Source: an uncultured Ardenticatenia bacterium (GTDB lineage Bacteria; Chloroflexota; Anaerolineae; Promineifilales; Promineifilaceae). Taken from it: a stretch of 5,179 nt of DNA. Made by a program: the position numbers and the translations under genes. The notes under the pieces are model-generated. The model saw only the letters and a program-made list of their open reading frames with translations. It ran no database searches and had not been told where the DNA came from. The stretch lies in contig CALLZA010000592.1 of the NCBI GenBank assembly GCA_937858165.1, forward strand, positions 1 through 5,179, given 5' to 3'. This document shows positions 1 to 5,033 of the stretch, piece after piece; the first letter of the stretch is position 1, and every line of letters begins with the position of its first letter.

Positions 1-82
1 CGTGTTCTGCTGCCTCTGCTTCTCGTTTTTTTTCCTTTCGCCTTGTGTCGTTTGCTATGTGGTTTGTTTTTTTTGAAGGGTC
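1..82. other. Non-biological T-rich read tail
   Basis: This stretch lies outside the left library adapter and is low-complexity, with T runs near 27-34 and 67-74 and very few A residues. Read outward from the insert (on the minus strand) it is A-rich and T-poor, the same character as the tail at the right end. That is what base calls look like when a sequencer reads past the end of a short library molecule. I see no gene, RNA or repeat of biological origin here. Confidence 0.9.
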
Positions 83-145
83 CGGCGACCACCGAGATCT
101 ACCCTAGATCGCTCGTCGGCAGCGTCAGATGTGTATAAGAGACAG
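83..145 (+). other. Untrimmed Illumina P5 / i5 index / Nextera read-1 adapter
   Basis: Positions 83-102 match the Illumina P5 flow-cell oligo, followed by a two-base imperfect copy of its end (103-104). Bases 105-112 are TAGATCGC, a standard Nextera i5 index. Bases 113-145 are the Nextera read-1 adapter, ending with the 19-bp Tn5 mosaic end AGATGTGTATAAGAGACAG at 127-145. Biological sequence therefore begins at 146. The mosaic end comes from laboratory tagmentation, not from a transposon in the organism. Confidence 0.98.
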
Positions 146-1289
146 GCTCCGGCCGGCGGCCGAGCAGGCTGTCGAGCAGCCGCTCGGAGCGGTAGGCGAT
201 CTCGCCCTGGGCGTCGCCATCAACGTCATAGCCGGCGTAGTCGCTCCAATAGTTGCCGCGCTCGCCTACCGTCCACTCGTTGTCGCGCAACTGTCCCCCA
301 CCGGCCACGACCACCTGCTGCTCGTTCTCCGCGAAGCTATTGTCGCTAATCAGGTTGTGGCGCACCGAGGGCAGCATCTCGATGGCGATGTCGTTGTAGG
401 CGAATAGATTGCCGTGGAAGATGCCAGTGCTGTTCAACTCACGCGGCGAACCGTCAACGTAGGCTCCAACGCGGTTGTCGAGGATGCGGTTGCCGGTGAT
501 AACCGAGTCGTCCATGTCCTTCAGGCCGATGCCGTAGCCGCTCGGCCCGCGATTGAAGGCGATCAGGTTGTCGCGCAGCGTCATGCGGCGGCCGTACATC
601 AGGTAGGCCCCAACGGAGTTGTTCGTCAGCCGGTTGCCCTCGATGATCGCGTCGTCGCAGTACATGAAGTGCAGGCCGTAGCGCCCATGCGAGAAGTCGT
701 TGCCGCGCAACGTCATGCGCTCCGAATACCACAGCACGGCGTCGCGACCGCGGCGGGTGGTGTTGTTCTCGATCAGCACGTCGTCGCTGTCCCACAGGCG
801 GATCAGGTCGCCGCGGCGGGCAATGTCAAGGTCTTGCCCCTCGATGGTGTTGCCGCGCACCGTTGTGCCGGGGGCGGCGTTGATATAGATGCCGAAGAGG
901 ACGTTGACCAGGCGGTTGTTCTCGACCAGAGCGCGCGGCGCGGCGGCGATGATGCCCGAGTCCTCGCGGTCGAGCGAGTTGCCCGTATTCTGGACGACGA
1001 AGCCGCGCACGGTCGTATCGGGCGCTTCAATGCGCAGCACCGTGCCCTGGCCACCCGCGTCCAGCGTCGCCCCGTCCAGACCGATGAGGGTCAGCGGCCG
1101 GTCAATGACCAGGTTGCCATGAAAGACGCCGCCGGTCACCTCGATGGTAGCGCCCGGCGCGGCGGCAGCGATGGCCTCGGCCAGCCGCTCGGCCGGCACG
1201 CGCGTCGTCTGGCCCTGGGCCTGCGCCGCTTGCGCGCCCAGCAGCCCCGCCAGCAATCCCACCACCGCCAACCATCTCATACGTCTCAT
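146..1289 (-). CDS. nosD: NosD, copper-centre maturation beta-helix protein (3' end missing)
   Basis: NosD is a periplasmic or extracytoplasmic protein needed, together with the NosF/NosY ABC transporter, to assemble the CuZ centre of nitrous oxide reductase. The visible 381 residues start with a Sec signal peptide: basic MRRMR, a hydrophobic core at about 6-20, and an AQA-type cleavage site near residue 24. A right-handed parallel beta-helix follows, seen as repeated turns with GN, NN or DN and V/I-rich strands from about 50 to 340. The family signature RYGLHFMYCDD is at 203-213, and the NosD C-terminal motif GNYWSDYAGYDVDGD is at 345-359. The start at 1289 is favoured over the Met at 1280 because AGGA at 1298-1301 sits 8 nt upstream of it. 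The gene lies 31 nt after nosB, so it is probably co-transcribed. It runs off the insert at 146. Family members are usually somewhat longer, so a few tens of C-terminal residues are probably missing. Residues that appear to follow 'RRPE' are adapter-encoded. Confidence 0.95.
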
Positions 1290-1320
1290 ATCGTCTTTCC
1301 TAAGTGCGTCGCACCGCTCT

Positions 1321-1962
1321 TTAGCTGCTTGCCAGCGGCTTATACGCCCGCCGCTGATAATACAGCCCGGCCAGGATCAGGCCAACAGCCAGGAACGCCA
1401 GCCACAACCCGATCTGGAACGTGGCCACCGTCTCGAACTGGCCGACCATGCCGGAGCCGAGAATGGGCGGCACGAATGGGTCAATCGAACTGCTCAGCGG
1501 CGCAGTCGGGTCCAGGTTCAGCCCGAAGTGGCGCATCCAGTAATACATATCGGCGATGAAAATGAACGGCCACAGAATGGCCGGCAGCGCCAACAGTGCC
1601 GCCCACGGCGAGTGGACATAGATGGCGGCCAGCACCAGCAACACCAGGAAGACCACGGCCACCATGCTGACCGCCCGCTCCAGTTGCGCCGCCTCGCCCA
1701 GAGGCCGCATGCCGATGTAGTGGTTCAGACCGTCAATCTCGGCCACGTCGCCCGTCATGCGGTTGACGAACACCTCGACCGACAGCCCGGACGGGTACTG
1801 CGGGGCGTTCAGCGTCATCTTCCAGTAGGGCAGGAACATGGACACCAGCAACAGCACCGCCGCCGCGCCGAGCAGGACGTTGGGCAGGCGAAAGGCCGCC
1901 CGCTGTTTCTCATCGGTGGCCACCGGCGCGCGCGGCCCCGCGAAACGTTTAAAAGCGCTCAT
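1321..1962 (-). CDS. nosB: NosB-like four-helix membrane protein of clade II nos clusters
   Basis: This 213-residue protein has four predicted membrane segments, at about 26-47, 98-116, 120-143 and 182-202, with a short basic N-terminal tail. Between helices 1 and 2 lies a roughly 50-residue polar loop carrying TLNAPQYPSGL (50-60), TGDVAEID (70-77) and LNHYIGM (79-85). A second loop (about 144-181) is rich in Pro and Ser. It shows no enzyme motif, haem-binding CXXCH or cysteines. Clade II clusters characteristically carry nosZ-nosB-nosD, and this gene sits exactly in the nosB slot. I call it NosB from position, size and topology; the family's function is unsettled. The start at 1962 (MSAFKRF) has AAGTGAG nine nt upstream. 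The ATG at 1971 is a possible alternative but would abut that site. An in-frame ATG at 2055 would add residues encoded by a palindrome and is unlikely. It lies 132 nt after nosZ and 31 nt before nosD. Confidence 0.78.
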   Translation of the reverse strand: MSAFKRFAGPRAPVATDEKQRAAFRLPNVLLGAAAVLLLVSMFLPYWKMTLNAPQYPSGLSVEVFVNRMTGDVAEIDGLNHYIGMRPLGEAAQLERAVSMVAVVFLVLLVLAAIYVHSPWAALLALPAILWPFIFIADMYYWMRHFGLNLDPTAPLSSSIDPFVPPILGSGMVGQFETVATFQIGLWLAFLAVGLILAGLYYQRRAYKPLASS

Positions 1963-1988
1963 TGTCGTCATCTCACTTGGCCATTTCC

Positions 1989-2020
1989 CGTGCCAGGCAC
2001 CTCGGAAGGTGCCTGGCACG
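1989..2020 (-). repeat. Perfect 14-bp inverted repeat (hairpin) between nosZ and nosB
   Basis: Arms 1989-2002 (CGTGCCAGGCACCT) and 2007-2020 (AGGTGCCTGGCACG) are exact reverse complements around a 4-nt loop. Each arm also contains its own near-palindrome, GTGCC-N-GGCAC (1990-2000 and 2009-2019). The RNA would form a very stable stem on either strand. No T-run follows it on the minus strand, so it does not look like a classical intrinsic terminator. It could stabilise the 3' end of nosZ mRNA after processing, partly attenuate transcription into nosB-nosD, or be a copy of a dispersed REP-like palindrome. The inverted repeat is directly visible; its role is inference. Confidence 0.8.
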
Positions 2021-2027
2021 TTCTTCG

Positions 2028-2042
2028 CTCTCCAGAGGAGAG
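2028..2042 (-). repeat. Small hairpin beside the nosZ-nosB palindrome
   Basis: CTCTCC (2028-2033) and GGAGAG (2037-2042) form a 6-bp stem with a 3-nt loop, eight nt on the nosZ side of the larger palindrome. Together they make a two-hairpin spacer in the 132-nt gap after nosZ. Alone it is a weak element and could be chance. Confidence 0.45.
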
Positions 2043-2094
2043 GGATGCCACACACTTAAGACAGTGGGCTGCACCCCCCGGTGTGGACTCGCGC

Positions 2095-4131
2095 CTACTC
2101 TTCGGGCGAAACCAGCATGTAGCCCATCATCTCCAGGTGCAGCGCCGAACAGAACTCGGTGCAGTAGTAGGAGAAGACACCATCATCCAGCGCGTCAAAC
2201 TCGAACGAAACTGTCTCGCCCGGCTCGATGCTGACGTGGATATTGTAGGACGGGATGGTGAAGCCGTGGGTCGCGTCCAGGGCGCGCTCGACGTTGGTGA
2301 TGTGCCACACAACGTGGTCGCCCTTCTTGATCTCCACCCGCTCCGGCGTGAAGTGGCTGCGGATGGCCGTCATGTAGACGTGGACCTCGTTGCCTTCACG
2401 CTCGATACGCTCTTCGCCCTGCAACGGCGCGTCAGGGTTGACGGCCTGCGTGTGCGGGTCCCAGCCGACCTCGGGATAGACTTCCCAGGCCTCGATCTTG
2501 TCGGCCTTGATGATCTGGCCGTAGTGCGGCTCACCATCGGGCAGCGGCATGTCGTAGATGACCGGCATATTGGTGCCAGTGCCGCTGATGTCGAGCAACT
2601 GGAAGTTCTGCGGCAGCAGCGGGCCAACAGGCAGGAAGCGATCAACCGCCCACTTGTTCATCGCCACCAGGAAGCGGCCGTCCGGGCTGACCGTGTCGCC
2701 TTCGGCGGTGGTCAGGTGGCCGATGTTATACTGCACTGGTGTCTTGGTGACCAGCGTCCATGGCGGATCCTCATTCAACTCATCGGCCGAGCCTCCGAGC
2801 GACCAGCGGGCGACAGCCGAGTCGAGGAACAGGCTGGTGTAGGCGTAGCCCTTGTCGTCAAACTGCGTGTGCAGCGGGCCAAGGCCCAGCTCTACCTGCG
2901 CTTCCATGACCGCGTCGAAGTCGAGTACCGGCACGCCGTAGGCGTCGGTCTCGCTCGTGCCGGCGGCGATGGCTGCCTGAAGCTTGTCGAAGCTGAAGAC
3001 GGTCACGTGCGGGTCCAGCTTGCCGGCCACGACCATGAACTCACCATCGGGCGTCACGTCCACGCCGTGGGGGCTTTTCGGCTCCGGAACGAAGTGGAGG
3101 ATGCCCTCGGCAGCGGCCGTCTCCAGCGAGATAACCGGGAAGTCGTTGATCATGTCAACGTTACCCGCGGCGAAGGTAGCCTTGGCCTTCTCCAGGTCAA
3201 CGACGTGGAGATAGTCCATGTCGCGCTGGCTGGCGCCGGACTCGAAGGGCGGGTTGCCCAGCTCGACGCCACCGGTGGCCATCTCGGTGTTGAGCGAGTT
3301 ACAGAAGATCCAGCCCTCGCTGACCAGCTTGCCGCTGTCGCACAGGTCTTGCCAGTAGGGGGGAAGCTCGATGGCAAACGACTGGGCCATATCAATCCGG
3401 CCCGCCGCGCGGTCGAACTTCCAGAAGGTGATCATGCCGCGGTAATCTTCTTCGTAGTTCTCAATGGAACTATATCCGAGGCCCAAAGGCATGGCGTACT
3501 GCCCGCCCTCGACGATGTAGTCGGTGTCGGGCGTTACGAACGTGCCGCCGTGGTCGCTGATGGTGATGGGGTTCTTGACGATCTGCTTGACTTCGAAGTC
3601 GCGCAGGTCAATGACGGCCACGCGGGCGTTGGCCTTGTCGTTGATGAATAGCCAGTCGCCGTCGTAGTCGCCGTCGGTCTCGCTGAGCGCCGGGTGATGG
3701 GTGTCGGCCCAGGTCAGCGGCTCGCCGTAGACCGTCTGGCCACCCTGGGCCAGCACCTCCTGCGTGCCCCGTTCGCCATAGCCGAAGCCCTGCCACGGCT
3801 CCGGGGTGAAGACGGCGATCTGCTTCAGGATGCGCATCGACGGCAGGCCGATGACGTAGACCTGGCCCGACTGGCCGCCCGACGCGAACTCATAGTACTC
3901 GTCGTGCATGCCGCTGGGCATGTAGGTCTTGACCGCGGCGGCGATGTCGGCCGGGGTCAGGCCACGCGCCTCGGCGATGGCGTTGATGTCCTCGGTCGCG
4001 CCGGCGATTTCGGGCTGCGCATTCTGCTCGGCCTGATTCTGGCAGGCGACGGCCAGCACGGCCACCAGCGCCAGAAGCAGGAACACCGTAATAAATAGGA
4101 AAGGTCGGTTCGGTGTGCGGGTAAGCTTCAT
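2095..4131 (-). CDS. nosZ: NosZ, clade II (Sec-type) nitrous oxide reductase, predicted lipoprotein
   Basis: NosZ reduces N2O to N2, the last step of denitrification, outside the cytoplasmic membrane. The 678-residue protein is complete. The N-terminus has KLTR, a hydrophobic stretch at 11-28 and a lipobox-like AVAC with Cys30; it has no twin-arginine motif, as expected of clade II. A seven-bladed beta-propeller follows. All seven CuZ histidines can be placed: DTHH (145, 146), SDHGG (194), SPHGVD (355), PLHTQF (421), NIGHLT (472) and EPHYGQ (536). The C-terminal cupredoxin domain (about 580-678) carries the CuA ligands: His622 (ATHGF), Cys657 and Cys661 (CTEFC), His665 and Met668. The start at 4131 (MKLTRT) is preferred over an in-frame ATG at 4167 because AAGGGAG (4141-4147) lies 9 nt upstream and the signal sequence then begins properly. 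Its own regulated promoter appears to lie at 4192-4240. Identity is near certain; lipid anchoring is likely but rests on the lipobox alone. Confidence 0.97.
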   Translation of the reverse strand: MKLTRTPNRPFLFITVFLLLALVAVLAVACQNQAEQNAQPEIAGATEDINAIAEARGLTPADIAAAVKTYMPSGMHDEYYEFASGGQSGQVYVIGLPSMRILKQIAVFTPEPWQGFGYGERGTQEVLAQGGQTVYGEPLTWADTHHPALSETDGDYDGDWLFINDKANARVAVIDLRDFEVKQIVKNPITISDHGGTFVTPDTDYIVEGGQYAMPLGLGYSSIENYEEDYRGMITFWKFDRAAGRIDMAQSFAIELPPYWQDLCDSGKLVSEGWIFCNSLNTEMATGGVELGNPPFESGASQRDMDYLHVVDLEKAKATFAAGNVDMINDFPVISLETAAAEGILHFVPEPKSPHGVDVTPDGEFMVVAGKLDPHVTVFSFDKLQAAIAAGTSETDAYGVPVLDFDAVMEAQVELGLGPLHTQFDDKGYAYTSLFLDSAVARWSLGGSADELNEDPPWTLVTKTPVQYNIGHLTTAEGDTVSPDGRFLVAMNKWAVDRFLPVGPLLPQNFQLLDISGTGTNMPVIYDMPLPDGEPHYGQIIKADKIEAWEVYPEVGWDPHTQAVNPDAPLQGEERIEREGNEVHVYMTAIRSHFTPERVEIKKGDHVVWHITNVERALDATHGFTIPSYNIHVSIEPGETVSFEFDALDDGVFSYYCTEFCSALHLEMMGYMLVSPEE

Positions 4132-4140
4132 TCCTCGTAT

Positions 4141-4147
4141 CTCCCTT
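4141..4147 (-). promoter_or_regulatory. nosZ ribosome binding site
   Basis: The minus strand reads AAGGGAG here, 9 nt before the ATG at 4131. This fixes the start at MKLTRT rather than at the upstream in-frame ATG at 4167, which lies ahead of the site. A GAGGA directly against the ATG is too close to serve. Confidence 0.7.
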
Positions 4148-4191
4148 GCCGGCGCGCCAACAGGCACACGCCGGGCTAGATTAAGCCACGT

Positions 4192-4204
4192 TGGAGATAG
4201 AATA
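4192..4204 (-). promoter_or_regulatory. Predicted nosZ -10 box and transcription start
   Basis: The minus strand carries TATTCT at 4204-4199, four of six matches to TATAAT. Placing it at -12 to -7 puts +1 at 4192, giving a 60-nt leader before the nosZ ATG. The bases at the -35 position (4227-4222, ACGTGG) do not resemble TTGACA, as expected for a promoter that depends on an activator. Its spacing to the palindrome at 4227-4240 is exactly that of a class II Crp/Fnr promoter. This is a prediction from sequence only. Confidence 0.55.
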
Positions 4205-4226
4205 CGGGAATGGGCGCGCCCCCACG

Positions 4227-4240
4227 TTGCAAAAGTGCAA
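4227..4240 (-). promoter_or_regulatory. Crp/Fnr-type operator TTGCA-N4-TGCAA upstream of nosZ
   Basis: TTGCAAAAGTGCAA is a perfect 5-4-5 palindrome with the geometry of Fnr/Dnr sites (TTGAT-N4-ATCAA), but with CA in place of AT in each half. It lies about 100 nt upstream of nosZ and is centred at 4233.5, which is -41.5 from the start predicted from the -10 box. A Crp/Fnr-family gene ends just upstream, so its product is the obvious candidate to bind here. The palindrome is seen directly; binding and activation are inferred. Confidence 0.6.
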
Positions 4241-4242
4241 TA

Positions 4243-4310
4243 AGCAGGGATCAGGGACAGGGGCGTAGTGAAGAACGCTCTCCACTACGCCCCGGGCCCT
4301 GATCCCTGCT
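4243..4310 (-). terminator. Long hairpin at the end of the regulator gene (terminator or insulator)
   Basis: The outer stem pairs 4243-4256 (AGCAGGGATCAGGG) with 4297-4310, 14 bp without mismatch. After a 3x3 internal loop, the inner stem pairs 4260-4270 (GGGGCGTAGTG) with 4283-4293, 11 bp, closed by a 12-nt loop. The regulator's TAG stop (4287-4285) lies inside the inner stem. On the minus strand the hairpin is followed by TATTGCACTTTTGC, only a weak T-tract. It probably ends or weakens regulator transcription just before the nosZ operator, which starts two nt beyond the stem. The arm holds three CAGGG units at 6-7 nt spacing, so it may derive from a dispersed repeat. Confidence 0.6.
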
Positions 4311-4962
4311 GGGGCAGGTCTTCGGCCAGGGCGACCAGTTCGTGGCTCTTCTTCAGAATGACCCGCTTGCGCGCAGAGACGATCCAGCCCGACTGCTCCC
4401 ACTTGCTGAGGATGCGGCTGACGTTGTAGAGGTTGGTGCCGGTCAACTGGGCCAGGTCCTCGCGGCTGAGGGCGATGTCGATGAGCACGCCCTCGTCCAC
4501 CCGGCGGCCGAACTGGCGCACCAGCCGCAGCAGCGCCCGGGCCACGCGCTGCTCCACGCGCTGCGTCGCCAGCTCCTGGAAGCGGCTCTGCATCTGCCCG
4601 AAGCGCTGGCCGACCATGCGCATGCCGTTGAGCGCCAGTTGGGCGTTGTCGCGCATCAGCTCCAGCATCACCTCGCGCCGCCAGCCGATGGCCGTGCTCG
4701 GCTCAATCGCCTCGGTCGACAGCGGGTAGGGCTGCTGGTTGAGGGCCATAACGATGCCCAACCCCTCGCCCGGCCCGAAGTAGGCCACGATGACCTGCTG
4801 CCCGTCGGCCGTCACCTGCGACAGCTTGACGCGCCCGGCGACGATGACGTAGAGCATCGTCGACTCCTCCCCCTGGTGGAAGTAGACCCCCCCCTGGCCG
4901 ACTTCGTAGACGCGCCCGGCAGCTATGACCCGATTGAAGTCGCTCTCGGCCAGACCTTCGAA
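4285..4962 (-). CDS. Crp/Fnr-family transcriptional regulator (5' end missing)
   Basis: The visible 225 residues form an almost complete Crp/Fnr protein, lacking perhaps 10-20 N-terminal residues. A cNMP-binding-type beta-barrel covers about 15-100, with GEESTMLYVIVAGRVKL (31-47) and GPGEGLG (63-69). The dimerisation helix is at about 105-148, and the winged helix-turn-helix at about 160-205, with LSREDLAQLTGTNLYNVSRIL at 165-185. The arginine-serine pair that holds cAMP phosphate in Crp is absent (PYPLSTEA, 78-85), so cAMP binding is unlikely. The visible part has no cysteine, so no counterpart of the internal Fe-S ligand of E. coli Fnr; a Dnr/Nnr-like NO or haem sensor is possible but unproven. 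In the recognition helix, Ser182 and Arg183 match Fnr Ser212 and Arg213, while Tyr179 replaces Fnr Glu209. Its place upstream of nosZ suggests control of N2O reduction. The reading frame continues into adapter sequence beyond 4963, so an N-terminal MCIRDR would be artificial. Confidence 0.93.
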   Translation of the reverse strand, partial: FEGLAESDFNRVIAAGRVYEVGQGGVYFHQGEESTMLYVIVAGRVKLSQVTADGQQVIVAYFGPGEGLGIVMALNQQPYPLSTEAIEPSTAIGWRREVMLELMRDNAQLALNGMRMVGQRFGQMQSRFQELATQRVEQRVARALLRLVRQFGRRVDEGVLIDIALSREDLAQLTGTNLYNVSRILSKWEQSGWIVSARKRVILKKSHELVALAEDLPQQGSGPGA

Positions 4963-4963
4963 C

Positions 4964-5033
4964 CTGTCTCTTATACACATCTGACGCTGCCGACGAGCGA
5001 TCTAGTGTAGATCTCGGTGGTCGCCGTATCATT
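4964..5033 (-). other. Untrimmed Nextera read-1 adapter / i5 index / P5 (reverse orientation)
   Basis: Bases 4964-4982 are the Tn5 mosaic end in reverse (CTGTCTCTTATACACATCT), and the rest of the Nextera read-1 adapter runs to 4996. Bases 4997-5004, GCGATCTA, are the reverse complement of the same i5 index seen at the left end. Bases 5005-5033 are the complete reverse complement of P5. Biological sequence ends at 4963. Confidence 0.99.

Noticed and set aside
414..1559. A long plus-strand open frame antisense to nosD
   Set aside because: It has no recognisable motif or sensible start site, while the opposite strand encodes NosD with signal peptide and family signatures.
1963..2055. Longer N-terminus for the NosB-like protein starting at 2055
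   Set aside because: The extra residues would be encoded by the 14-bp palindrome and have no hydrophobic or conserved character; a better-placed ribosome site serves the start at 1962.
1144..3651. A very long open frame on the plus strand, antisense to nosZ and nosB
   Set aside because: It mirrors GC-rich coding sequence on the other strand. Its translation is rich in R, V, D, H and Q with no domain, and the minus strand encodes recognisable proteins with all catalytic residues.
4132..4167. Longer N-terminus for NosZ starting at 4167
   Set aside because: It would place a polar, Arg-containing stretch before the signal sequence and bypass the AAGGGAG ribosome site at 4141-4147.
4181..4402. 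A 73-codon minus-strand frame overlapping the regulator's end and the nosZ promoter
   Set aside because: It covers the hairpin and operator, is out of frame with the regulator, and has no recognisable features.
146..4963. tRNA, rRNA, CRISPR array or riboswitch
   Set aside because: I saw no cloverleaf, rRNA core motif or regularly spaced direct repeats; the gaps between genes are short and accounted for by hairpins and promoter elements.
127..4982. Inverted 19-bp Tn5 ends bracketing the genes, as if the window were a composite transposon
   Set aside because: The ends join directly to the Nextera adapter, an i5 index and P5. They are tagmentation products; no transposase or target-site duplication is present.
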